NCBI RefSeq assembly: GCF_003383615.1
Contig: NZ_QNUL01000004.1
Coordinates: 248,001-312,000 of the forward strand
From: Dyadobacter luteus
GTDB lineage: Bacteria > Bacteroidota > Bacteroidia > Cytophagales > Spirosomataceae
Reading direction: 5' to 3'
Length of the DNA: 64,000 bases
The translations under genes were made by a program, and so were the position numbers. A model generated the notes under the pieces. The model made no database searches. It was not told where the DNA came from and was given only the letters and a program-made list of their open reading frames with translations. Of this stretch, positions 36,324-44,305 are shown piece after piece. Every line of letters begins with the position of its first letter. Within the stretch, counting starts at the first letter, position 1.

Positions 36324-37204
36324 CCTATTTTTACCGATGTCATCGTGAGCGATCCGCCTACTGCCTGATCATTGAAAAACGAAATGTCTTCTTTGCCTGA
36401 TTGCAGACCCAGGGTATACATCAGTGGCAGATAATGTTCAGGAGTGGGAATGGCCATCATCGCTTCACGTCCGAGCTGCGAATAATGGATCAGTGCTTTG
36501 TGGTCATGCTCTGCAATCAGCGATTTGAACTTATCGTTTAAATCCAATGCCCAGTCATAGCCGTATCCCTGCACGTCGTTTAGCCTGTTCCACGCTACCA
36601 TTCTCAGGTTATGAACCATGTTTCCACTTCCGATAATCAGTACCCCTTTTTTACGTAATGCCAGTAATCCTTTTGCCAGGTCGTAGTGGTACTGTGCTCC
36701 TTTGGAATAGTCAATGCTCAGTTGCAGTACAGGTATTTTAGCTTCGGGATACATATGACGTACGACCGTCCAGGTTCCATGATCCAACCCCCAGTCATGA
36801 TTGAGCTCTACTTTTGCGGAATGGATAAGACCTACAGTTTCCCGTGCCAGTTCGGGATTGCCAGGTGCCGGGTATTGCACTGCAAAAAGCTCAGGAGGAA
36901 AACCGCTAAAGTCATGTATTGTCCTAGGGAAGTCCATGGCTGTGATCTTAGTGCCTTGCGTGAACCAGTGCGCCGATACGACCAGTACAGCTGTAGGAGT
37001 AGGTATCTCCTTTGCCATTTGTGTCCATCTTCTGCTGAATTCGGTGTCTTCGATACCATTCATGGGTGATCCATGCCCGATAAATAATACCGGCATGAGC
37101 TGTGGCTGCTCAGGAAGAGAGTTGGTGAAATGTTTGAATGCTGAAAAAGTGCTCATGGCGATTGTACCAGTAATGGCAGTTGTTAAAAATTGTTTCCGTT
37201 GCAT
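36320..37204 (-). CDS. 4,5-DOPA extradiol dioxygenase-like protein (LigB family)
   Basis: The protein has 294 residues. After an exported-type leader (MQRKQFLTTAITGTIAMSTFSA, Tat-like RKQFL), the catalytic domain begins MPVLFIGHGSPMN and has VSAHWFT, HDFSGFPPELF and NHDWGLDHGTW, the metal- and substrate-binding His pattern of YgiD/DODA enzymes. By family it cleaves catechols such as L-DOPA with O2. An exported leader is unusual, since most YgiD proteins are cytoplasmic. It forms an operon with the esterase downstream and lies 42 bp after the F420-reductase-like gene. Confidence 0.88.
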   Translation of the reverse strand: MQRKQFLTTAITGTIAMSTFSAFKHFTNSLPEQPQLMPVLFIGHGSPMNGIEDTEFSRRWTQMAKEIPTPTAVLVVSAHWFTQGTKITAMDFPRTIHDFSGFPPELFAVQYPAPGNPELARETVGLIHSAKVELNHDWGLDHGTWTVVRHMYPEAKIPVLQLSIDYSKGAQYHYDLAKGLLALRKKGVLIIGSGNMVHNLRMVAWNRLNDVQGYGYDWALDLNDKFKSLIAEHDHKALIHYSQLGREAMMAIPTPEHYLPLMYTLGLQSGKEDISFFNDQAVGGSLTMTSVKIG

Positions 37205-37246
37205 CGTTACAGCGGTATGATGTTATACTTTGTGATTGATTGTTTC

Positions 37247-37909
37247 TCAGTGGTGCAGGATTTTCCAACCCGCCAGCCAATTATAGTCGTATCGGATATT
37301 CAGCTGAATCAGCAGCAGTGTCATACTTTCCAACGTACGGCTCACTTGTAGCCCACCTGCAACAATGGGATTAAATCCTGCAATGCTTACCAGTTGTTCT
37401 ACTACCTCTAATGCTTCCTGGTCGTCGCCTGCAATAAACGCATCTGCTTGTTTTTGGGAGATAACAGGTTGGGCAAAATCAGCAGCAAATACGGTGCTGA
37501 ATGCTTTAACTATTTTAGAATGAGGTAACAGTAATTGCAGCTGCTCAGCGGCGCTTGTGTCCGGCGCTGTCACCAGACCGTCGTAGGTTTCATTCAACGG
37601 ATTAGCGATACTGATCACTATTTTCTGGTTTGCAACCTGTTTAATCTTCCCGGCTAATTCCTGCTGGGCCTGATAGGGTACTGCCAGAATAATGATGTCC
37701 GCTTCCCAGGAGGCATCCGTCGGACATTGTGAAACAATCACATCTGCTGATGGATGAAGCGTTTGTATTTGGGATGCAAGTGCTTGTAATTGCTCTGTTT
37801 TGGATGAAAAAAGCAAAAGCCTGTAATTGCCTTTGGCAAGACTTTTCGAGATAGCTGTTCCCATGCTCCCGGTAGCTCCTATGATGGCAATAGTTTGTTT
37901 TGTGTTCAT
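37247..37909 (-). CDS. NADPH-dependent F420 reductase-like protein
   Basis: This is a 220-residue single-domain Rossmann protein. The nucleotide motif is IAIIGATGSMGTAISKSL (about 7-24), followed by ADIIILAVPYQAQQELAGKI and IVISIANPLNETYDG, as in the NADP oxidoreductase (F420-dependent) and pyrroline-5-carboxylate reductase-like group. It ends in the helical tail RTLESMTLLLIQLNIRYDYNWLAGWKILHH. Bacteroidota do not generally use F420, so another flavin or substrate is likely. It is the first gene of the short run with the dioxygenase and esterase genes. Confidence 0.82.
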   Translation of the reverse strand: MNTKQTIAIIGATGSMGTAISKSLAKGNYRLLLFSSKTEQLQALASQIQTLHPSADVIVSQCPTDASWEADIIILAVPYQAQQELAGKIKQVANQKIVISIANPLNETYDGLVTAPDTSAAEQLQLLLPHSKIVKAFSTVFAADFAQPVISQKQADAFIAGDDQEALEVVEQLVSIAGFNPIVAGGLQVSRTLESMTLLLIQLNIRYDYNWLAGWKILHH

Positions 37910-38023
37910 TGTAGCATCAATTTTGACACCACAAAATTACCAGCAAGGCCATACCTGCGCCAATGCGTTCAGGCAAGAAATTCTCTTGATTCAAATCAAT
38001 GAAAATACTTGATTCACCTTCAG

Positions 38024-38608
38024 CTATGGTTTCGGGTTATTGATGCGGCTTCTGATCCGGCTGATCGTCTCAGGAGATAATCCCATAAAGGAGGCGATCA
38101 TATGCTGTGCCACACGTTGGACAATATTTGGATAAAGCTCTATAAAGGATTTGTAGCGGTTTTCCGGAGACATACTGATCATCCCAAGCATTCGCTTTTG
38201 CAGAGCCACGTAAGCATCTGTTACCAGTATGCGTACATATGTTTCGTACTTGGGCATGGTTGTCAGCAGCTCCTCGTGTGATGTCCGGCTGATCAATACC
38301 AGCTCACAATCTTCAAGTGCATCAATATTTTGAGAGGAAACCTGCTCATGCATGAAGCTAGATAGATCGCTGATTGTCCAGCCTTCCAACGCGAATGCGG
38401 TGATGTGCTCCTGACCGTTTTCATCCACAACATAACTTCGAAGAGCGCCCTTTTCAACCAGTGCGATGTGTTTGCAAATGTCACCTTCCTGATGCAGATA
38501 TTGTCGTTTGCGAAGTTTCTTGGGTGTCAGATATTGTTGAATATGAAGCTCTTCTGTTGGCGTTAGTTTTACTTTTTCGTTGAATTTTTGGAAGAAAACT
38601 TCGTACAT
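38024..38608 (-). CDS. Crp/Fnr-family transcriptional regulator
   Basis: The ATG at 38608 gives 194 residues (a TTG at 38623 is an unlikely start). The N-terminal domain has the cyclic nucleotide-binding jelly-roll (QYLHQEGDICKHIALVEKGALRSYV). The C-terminal end has a winged-helix recognition segment (IASFMGLSPETISRIRSRI). The cNMP phosphate-binding Arg pattern is not obvious, so the ligand is unknown. It is divergent neither from its upstream nor its downstream genes, but lies next to redox enzymes (dioxygenase, aldo/keto reductase, cupin) that it may control. Confidence 0.88.
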   Translation of the reverse strand: MYEVFFQKFNEKVKLTPTEELHIQQYLTPKKLRKRQYLHQEGDICKHIALVEKGALRSYVVDENGQEHITAFALEGWTISDLSSFMHEQVSSQNIDALEDCELVLISRTSHEELLTTMPKYETYVRILVTDAYVALQKRMLGMISMSPENRYKSFIELYPNIVQRVAQHMIASFMGLSPETISRIRSRINNPKP

Positions 38609-38693
38609 GGCTGGATCAGGCAAAGAGTATCAGATTGACAAATATAAGCAAGCCGCGCCGTTTAGAAGTCATCAGTCTATGATTCCCTCAGGT

Positions 38694-38740
38694 AAAGCAA
38701 AATCAGGGTAGGTTCCTATGAGCTGCCCTGATTTTGCTTT
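38694..38740 (-). terminator. Perfect 15-bp terminator after the aldo/keto reductase gene
   Basis: AAAGCAAAATCAGGG (38694-38708) and CCCTGATTTTGCTTT (38726-38740) are exact reverse complements. The stem starts 2 bp after the aldo/keto reductase stop on the minus strand. On that strand the T-rich arm ends the hairpin. Confidence 0.82.
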
Positions 38741-38742
38741 GA

Positions 38743-39858
38743 TCAGCCTTTTGGAACCGGTGCATTTTCTGCAATCAGCTTTTGCTGCTTCAATTGCGCC
38801 CAGAAAGCTGCGGGAATTTTTGTCTTAAAAGATGTTGCATTTTCCTGTGCCTGCTGTACTGTATGTGCACCGGGTATCACAGCGGATACGACTTGCGGTG
38901 CTGCGGAAAATTGTAAAGCTGCCGTTCTGAGGTCCACCTGATGCTGACTTGCAACTTTCTGCAGAGCCGACAATTTCTCTTTAACACCAGCAGGGAATTT
39001 GCCTCCATAAAGATATCTGTCCTTACCCGACAGAAAACCTGCACAGAGCGGTGCTCCAACAACAATGGAAATGTCTTTTTTCGCAACTTCAGGAAACACT
39101 TTATTCAGGGCTGCTTCGTGTTCAATCAGAGAGTATTGACAAGCAGATAAGAAAATATCCGGATCCGCCACTTCTATGGTTTTCAGGATAGGTTCGATCG
39201 TATTGACACCTAATCCCCATCCTTTGATAATACCTTCTTCGCGCATTTTAGTCAATTCCGGCATGGCTCCCTTTCTGGCAACCTCGAAGTGTTCTACCCA
39301 TTTATCTTTCATATCACCATTATCAGGCGACAAATCATGTATGAAAACGATGTCTATGGAGGACACACCCATACGTTGCAGACTGTCTTCAACACTTCTT
39401 CTCACACCTTCGGCAGTGTAGTCGTATTGATACCCTGCGTTCATTTTCCCTTTCCAAAGAAGTTGTCCGGGTTTAAAATTTTCTTGCGGAGTAAGTATTC
39501 TTCCGATTTTGGTAGAAAGTGTGAAGTCTTCTCGTTTTTTATCTTTCAAAAAAAGCCCCATACGCCTCTCGCTGATGCCTAAACCGTACCAGGGCGATGT
39601 ATCAAAATACCGTATGCCGGCATCCCAGGCTTCCTGCATCGATTGCAGACATTCAATATCCGGGTTTTGCTGAAAGCCGTTTCCCAGTGCGACACCGCCA
39701 AAACCGGCTTTGTCGGCGGGGCGGAATTTTTTTAACTGTTTGTTATTTACGGGTTCTTGCATTGTTTGGTTAGTTGATGTAAGTAGTCCGATTGCAGGAA
39801 TAGATGCCATACAGGCGGCCACCAGTGGTGTTTTTAACAGGAATTCTCTTCTTTCCAT
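38743..39858 (-). CDS. Aldo/keto reductase with Tat-type leader
   Basis: This 371-residue protein has an N-terminal MERREFLLKTPLVAACMASIPAIG, a twin-Arg motif (RREFLLK) followed by a hydrophobic core, which suggests Tat export. The barrel then follows the aldo/keto reductase pattern: GLGGVALGNG-like start (FGGVALGNGFQQN), RYFDTSPWYGLGISERRMG with catalytic Asp and Tyr, STKIGR with the Lys, and IVFIHDLSP with the His. The cofactor would be NADPH, which is scarce outside the cytoplasm, so either a prebound cofactor or a different role is needed. A cupin gene lies 12 bp upstream on the same strand. Confidence 0.87.
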   Translation of the reverse strand: MERREFLLKTPLVAACMASIPAIGLLTSTNQTMQEPVNNKQLKKFRPADKAGFGGVALGNGFQQNPDIECLQSMQEAWDAGIRYFDTSPWYGLGISERRMGLFLKDKKREDFTLSTKIGRILTPQENFKPGQLLWKGKMNAGYQYDYTAEGVRRSVEDSLQRMGVSSIDIVFIHDLSPDNGDMKDKWVEHFEVARKGAMPELTKMREEGIIKGWGLGVNTIEPILKTIEVADPDIFLSACQYSLIEHEAALNKVFPEVAKKDISIVVGAPLCAGFLSGKDRYLYGGKFPAGVKEKLSALQKVASQHQVDLRTAALQFSAAPQVVSAVIPGAHTVQQAQENATSFKTKIPAAFWAQLKQQKLIAENAPVPKG

Positions 39859-39870
39859 ATTGGTTAATCT

Positions 39871-40398
39871 CTAATGTGTGTTTTTATTTTGTTGCTCTCC
39901 CCAAATCAGCACAAGTCCGGCCGATGCGCCTGATAACGGATCTGTGAGCGGTAGGGGCACCTTGCCAATATTTTCTTTTGCTTTAGCCCTAATCTGTTCG
40001 TCTTCACGCTGCAGATCAGGTTCCAGGCCGTCAGGGTAGGCACCTAATACAAGAAAATCATTACTGTGTGAAACGCATTTGTGTCCGACTCCTGCTGGAA
40101 TGATCAGTACATCTCCGGGTTGTACTTCAAGCCTTTCGCCTTTTGGTCCACCTAATTGTAGTACTGCACTACCTTCGATCACAGTCAGAACTTCATGTGT
40201 GTTACTATGGTAGTGATGAAAGGGATAAATTCCATCACGCCAGCTGTTTGTCCAGTTATTGCCAGCAAGCTGCTGATCGAGTTTATCGGCATTGACAGGA
40301 GTATCAATTGCTTTACGATAAATCAAAAGCGGGAGTATGTCATTAGGAATGACTCCGTCGTCTTGAAAATAAACCTTTTCAGGAAGTGGTGTATTCAT
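39871..40398 (-). CDS. Cupin-domain protein
   Basis: This 175-residue protein carries both cupin motifs: HYHSNTHEVLTVIEGSAVLQLGG (metal-binding His and Glu) and PGDVLIIPAGVGHKCVSH (second His). The start PEKVYFQDDGVIPNDILPLLIYRKAI is that of a small cupin group common in proteobacteria and Bacteroidota. Function is unknown. It is 12 bp upstream of the aldo/keto reductase gene and probably co-transcribed. Confidence 0.85.
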   Translation of the reverse strand: MNTPLPEKVYFQDDGVIPNDILPLLIYRKAIDTPVNADKLDQQLAGNNWTNSWRDGIYPFHHYHSNTHEVLTVIEGSAVLQLGGPKGERLEVQPGDVLIIPAGVGHKCVSHSNDFLVLGAYPDGLEPDLQREDEQIRAKAKENIGKVPLPLTDPLSGASAGLVLIWGEQQNKNTH

Positions 40399-40493
40399 GT
40401 AATGCTCTATCTGATGCAGATGAAAATCGCCAATAGAATCATGCCAAAACCTTTGTATTCACTGTAGAAAGGCTGATGGTCTGAGTTTAATCC

Positions 40494-40532
40494 CATGCCG
40501 CCGTCTGCACATTATACAAATACGGCGGCATG
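40494..40532 (-). terminator. Perfect 11-bp hairpin after the MBL-rhodanese gene
   Basis: CATGCCGCCGT (40494-40504) and ACGGCGGCATG (40522-40532) are exact reverse complements, GC-rich, and start 11 bp after the stop on the minus strand. On that strand the stem is followed by GGATTAAACTC, with no T-run. Confidence 0.65.
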
Positions 40533-40543
40533 AAATCAGAACA

Positions 40544-41980
40544 TTATTTTATGAAAGACTGAATACTATCCGACAGGTCATACACAGTCTTGTCGGGCAA
40601 CTGCTTTTTAATGATACTCGCTCCGATTGCCGAACGGTAACCAGAAGCGCAGTGAATCACAAATGGTTTGTCCTTTGGCAATTTTTCAACCTGATCTGCC
40701 AGCTCATTAATAGGGATGTTGATCGAGCCGGGAAAAACGGGTTGTCCGGCAGACTCTTTTTGAGTTCTTACGTCAATGATGGTATATTTTCCGGGATCTG
40801 CTTTGAAAGTTGTGATATTAAATTCATCAGATTTACTACCGTCGTTATTGTCGTAAACATAAGCCCCTTTGATAATGCTCTCATAGCCGATCTTCGCAGA
40901 CTTAGCAATTACATCCTGCAATTCCTGCTTTGAGGATGCAACTAGGAAAAAGGATTGCTCCGGTTTTTGAACGCTTCCCAGCCAGGTCTCGAATTTCCCG
41001 CCATCGGGAATGTTTACAGCTCCGGTTTGATGGGACTTTCTGAAGAGCTCGGCTTTTCTTGTATCTATAATACGTTCATTTGTCGACGGAGTAAAATTAG
41101 CTTTTTCGCCGGGCACTGCAGCGATTGCAGGTTGGTATGCTGCACTTCCTTTCTTATTGTTTTCGACGTCGAAGGGGAAATAGTAAGGGATAACCGGCTG
41201 ATCTCCCAGCAGGATATTTACAAATGCCTCTTCCGTCATTTTGCCAAATGCGTAGTTGTTCTCTTTTTCATATCCGATCGTGCTTTCATTTACATTCCGG
41301 ATTGCCTTGCCACATAATGAACCTGCACCGTGGGCGGGATACACTTTCACATCATTTTCGAGTTTTGCAAACTGATCGTGGATGGTATGGTACATCTGTT
41401 TAGCCAGATTTTTCTTTTCTGTGGCAAATTCACCAGAGTAGCTGCGCAGGTCGGGGCGCCCTACATCTCCGAAAAGCAGTGAATCTCCCGTAAAAACAGC
41501 AATGTTCCTGCCTTTTTCCTCCAGCAAAATTGAAATACTGTCCGGAGAATGACCCGGTGTTTGCAGCGCTTTCAGTTTTACATCTTTGCCAAGCTCAATG
41601 ACATCTCCCTGATCGAACTGCTGATGCGGATAGGATGCTTTGGTGAGTTTGCTGGCGTAGATCGTCGCTTTTTTTGTCTTGTTAATCTCATGGTGCGAAC
41701 TGATAAAATCAGCATGGGGGTGCGTTTCGATAACTCCAGTGATCTGAAGACCGTTTTTATCAGCATAGTCATAGTAAGGCTGAGGATCCCGCCCCGGATC
41801 GATCAGAACTAATTTACTTCCAGCTGATATTGCGTAGGAAAAATGAGCCAACGCCGCGTCTTTGAATTGCTTTATGTTCAACACGTCCTGGGTTAGGTTA
41901 GTGGATTGATATAAAGATTTGACTCCCAATGATATCGGTAATGCTGCAGTTGCGCGAACCAGAAATTTTCTGCGATCCAT
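40544..41980 (-). CDS. MBL-fold hydrolase with two rhodanese-like domains, Tat-type leader
   Basis: This 478-residue protein begins MDRRKFLVRATAALPISLG, a Tat-like leader. The metallo-beta-lactamase domain has ETHPHADFISSHH (H87, H89, D91), PGHSPDS and FTGDSLLFGDVGRPDL, as in persulfide dioxygenases (ETHE1/BlhA type). Two rhodanese-like domains follow: the first (about 290-375) reads IDTRKAELF but lacks the active Cys, while the second (about 385-478) has IHCASGYRSA with Cys444. This order matches persulfide dioxygenase-sulfurtransferase fusions that detoxify sulfide. A Tat leader would place it outside the cytoplasm, which is unusual. Confidence 0.88.
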   Translation of the reverse strand: MDRRKFLVRATAALPISLGVKSLYQSTNLTQDVLNIKQFKDAALAHFSYAISAGSKLVLIDPGRDPQPYYDYADKNGLQITGVIETHPHADFISSHHEINKTKKATIYASKLTKASYPHQQFDQGDVIELGKDVKLKALQTPGHSPDSISILLEEKGRNIAVFTGDSLLFGDVGRPDLRSYSGEFATEKKNLAKQMYHTIHDQFAKLENDVKVYPAHGAGSLCGKAIRNVNESTIGYEKENNYAFGKMTEEAFVNILLGDQPVIPYYFPFDVENNKKGSAAYQPAIAAVPGEKANFTPSTNERIIDTRKAELFRKSHQTGAVNIPDGGKFETWLGSVQKPEQSFFLVASSKQELQDVIAKSAKIGYESIIKGAYVYDNNDGSKSDEFNITTFKADPGKYTIIDVRTQKESAGQPVFPGSINIPINELADQVEKLPKDKPFVIHCASGYRSAIGASIIKKQLPDKTVYDLSDSIQSFIK

Positions 41981-42047
41981 GATGATACTAGTAATAATTG
42001 CCCGAAAGAATTAGCAAAAGTATAACGAAGTGCGTTTGAAACAATTG

Positions 42048-42839
42048 TTAATGTTCGTTCGGTGATGTTTTTCGGGATTTAATTGCTTTTGTAATTCCGT
42101 CCCACAGTGCAATGCGCTGTTGTAAGGCTTCAATGACTGCCTGAGTAGCTTCGCCCCAATTCCTGTCGTCTTCTCCGCATAGTGAACTGGTCATCTGGTA
42201 GGCAAGTTGAGAGTGATGTTCTCCGTCAACTTCTATGTGGCGTTCCAGGTAGTACTTAAAAATATCGGTCTGTTCAGGTGTCTGCTTATGAAGTTCTTTG
42301 ACGAATGACAGAAAAATATCAGGTATAAGATCTTCTCTCCCAAAGGTGAAGACGGCCGCCAGCAAATGAGGATCTCCTTTGGCGATCACCGAGAAGGTAT
42401 GATTGACAAATTCTGTAACATGAGCAGGTACTCCGGCATTTTCAAGCGCATTGCTGATCTGTTTATTTGCTGTTACAGCACTGCAAAAAGTATTGATTTG
42501 ATCAGGGCTGCACCCTGCCTGAGTCATCGCTTCCAGATACAGTTCAAAGTGACTGCATCTACGCCCATGCTGGTCAACATCGCTTTCTTCGCCTGTTACG
42601 ATCTCATTGATTAAGAAGCGCGTTTCTGCGTCACCAACAGGCATCCAGGGGATAGAAACGCAGGTAAGCTTCTGTTGCAGAGCTTTAAGTAAGGACATGA
42701 AATCCCAAACCGCAAAAACATGGGCCTCCATGAAAATTTTCAGATCATCCAGGCTGGAAATCTGATTATATAAAGGGTGGGTGATAAGTTGATTTCTTAG
42801 TTCTGCTGTGTCTGCCCGGAGTTTCTGTATTCTATTCAT
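42048..42839 (-). CDS. DUF3050 family protein (haem-oxygenase-like fold)
   Basis: The ATG at 42839 gives 263 residues. The opening helices [35 protein letters not shown], the [14 protein letters not shown] segment and [19 protein letters not shown] are the hallmark of DUF3050, an all-helical family resembling haem oxygenases and TenA, with metal-binding His/Glu positions ([14 protein letters not shown]). The function is not known; diiron oxygenase chemistry has been suggested for related folds. It stands alone, 67 bp upstream of the MBL-rhodanese gene. Confidence 0.85.
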   Translation of the reverse strand: MNRIQKLRADTAELRNQLITHPLYNQISSLDDLKIFMEAHVFAVWDFMSLLKALQQKLTCVSIPWMPVGDAETRFLINEIVTGEESDVDQHGRRCSHFELYLEAMTQAGCSPDQINTFCSAVTANKQISNALENAGVPAHVTEFVNHTFSVIAKGDPHLLAAVFTFGREDLIPDIFLSFVKELHKQTPEQTDIFKYYLERHIEVDGEHHSQLAYQMTSSLCGEDDRNWGEATQAVIEALQQRIALWDGITKAIKSRKTSPNEH

Positions 42840-43038
42840 TTGCAATTAATAGTGATTTTGAGTTTGCAAATGTACGTTTGATACCATGTTTTAGGATCGG
42901 CTGTTGGTGTTTTTGTTTGGTTTGTTCAGCAGGCGTATGTGGTACTTTTGCTAGACAATCGGTTACTGGCAGGTATTTATAACTATTTAGAGACTCTGCT
43001 GCGCCTGCAATCGTATAGCGGATCAACGCTTTGTACTG

Positions 43039-43419
43039 TCAATATTCAGGTTCCGCCGGAAAGAATTTCCCATCTCCGATAAACTCATCAGCATTAAGAT
43101 TATTAGCATCTATGAAGTCATTATTGGCTTTAATCTCTCTTTGGATTCTGTCGTAGTATTCGGACGGCAGGCCAGTTTTCCTGAATTCTTTTTTACTAAG
43201 CCTGAAGATGAGATGGTTGTTTTTTACACCTATATTTTCAGAAATAATATCCTTTAACTTTAGTAAATCGGCTCTTTTCTCTTGCGTTTGCAGCTTTTCT
43301 GATAGCATTTTATCTTCTAACCTGATCTTGTTAGCTTTACTGATACTACTTTGCCTGCTACAAGAGCTGATCGAAGCAAGAAACATCAAACATAATCCAA
43401 TCGTTTTTAGCAGATTCAT
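43039..43419 (-). CDS. Small hypothetical lipoprotein
   Basis: This 126-residue protein has a lipobox at LASISSC (Cys20). The mature part is a charged, Lys-rich helical stretch (EDKMLSEKLQTQEKRADLLKLKDIISENIG) followed by a short mixed C-terminus ending FFPAEPEY. I recognise no family. Export signal and composition make it a likely real gene. Confidence 0.6.
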   Translation of the reverse strand: MNLLKTIGLCLMFLASISSCSRQSSISKANKIRLEDKMLSEKLQTQEKRADLLKLKDIISENIGVKNNHLIFRLSKKEFRKTGLPSEYYDRIQREIKANNDFIDANNLNADEFIGDGKFFPAEPEY

Positions 43420-43500
43420 ATCATAGTTGGATCTTGTTAGTTATTGAAAATTGTCAGTTATAAACAATACTAACGGTGAAAATGATTGATTTAAGATAGA

Positions 43501-43528
43501 TTGACCGGACACAGAAGCGTCCGGCCAA
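43501..43528 (-). terminator. Hairpin downstream of the SusCD/DUF3823 operon
   Basis: TTGACCGGAC (43501-43510) pairs with GTCCGGCCAA (43519-43528) with one mismatch. It lies 49 bp after the DUF3823 stop on the minus strand. The outer part is TTG/CAA and is followed by AT-rich sequence; the hairpin is a probable terminator. Confidence 0.6.
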
Positions 43529-43576
43529 TACTGATCACATAACTCTAACCTGGGGTAAGGGCTTGATGACAATCAG

Positions 43577-44296
43577 TTATAGACGTGTTGTCTGAGAATA
43601 GATCAGGTCAGTCACATTTCTTGTTTTGACCCCTACACGCGCAAACAGAAACCCTGTTTTTTTCAAATTCGCTTTCTGTCCCGACGTCAGAGTCTTCAAG
43701 TCCAGTTTAATCGTATTTGAACCCGGAGCCAGTGTGGTAAATGATTGCTCGTAAGTTTTAGATACGTTATCTACGATGGCAGTCGTGCCCAGTTGGATAA
43801 CAACCCTTTCCAATGCTGCAGATGCCACAATTTTTTCGAGATTAAACGATGCTGTAAATACCGAATCAGTGTAGGTGCCGGCATAATTGGATATCCAAAA
43901 GTAGGGAGTCACCTCGAAATTCAGATTTTCGGCTGTTTTGTTCAATGAAAAGCGCAGTGTATCTGTATTGGGTTGCCATGGACCGCGACCCGGTGTGAGG
44001 TTCAGATAGTAATCGCCGTCAAAAGTATTGACTGTGAAGCTTCCGTCATCTTTGGTAAACACCTTTACAAACCCTTGTACCCAGCCTTCGCCTGTCTGGT
44101 GCAATTGTAGCATATTAGAACCTGTTGCATCAGAAGCTGTTCCCATCAACTGCATAGGCTGGCCTTTGTAGAGGAATTGTCCGGATACAGTGGAAGTGGG
44201 GTAGCTCCAGTTGTCAATTTCTGTACTGCATCCGAATAGCAGGGCAGCTGACACAGACACCAGGATTAGTCGGTAGATTGAATGTATGATCATCAT
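43577..44296 (-). CDS. DUF3823 lipoprotein of a SusCD operon
   Basis: This 239-residue lipoprotein has its lipobox at AALLFGC (Cys23). The mature part starts EIDNWSYPTSTVSGQFLYKGQPMQL, a carboxypeptidase-regulatory-like beta domain, and continues with a second beta domain (YFWISNYAGTYTDSVFTASFNLEK). This is the pattern of DUF3823, which almost always follows SusD in Bacteroidota loci and is thought to be a surface accessory or ligand-binding protein. The gap to SusD is 9 bp. Confidence 0.85.
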   Translation of the reverse strand: MMIIHSIYRLILVSVSAALLFGCSTEIDNWSYPTSTVSGQFLYKGQPMQLMGTASDATGSNMLQLHQTGEGWVQGFVKVFTKDDGSFTVNTFDGDYYLNLTPGRGPWQPNTDTLRFSLNKTAENLNFEVTPYFWISNYAGTYTDSVFTASFNLEKIVASAALERVVIQLGTTAIVDNVSKTYEQSFTTLAPGSNTIKLDLKTLTSGQKANLKKTGFLFARVGVKTRNVTDLIYSQTTRL

Positions 44297-44305
44297 GTTA
44301 AGTGC

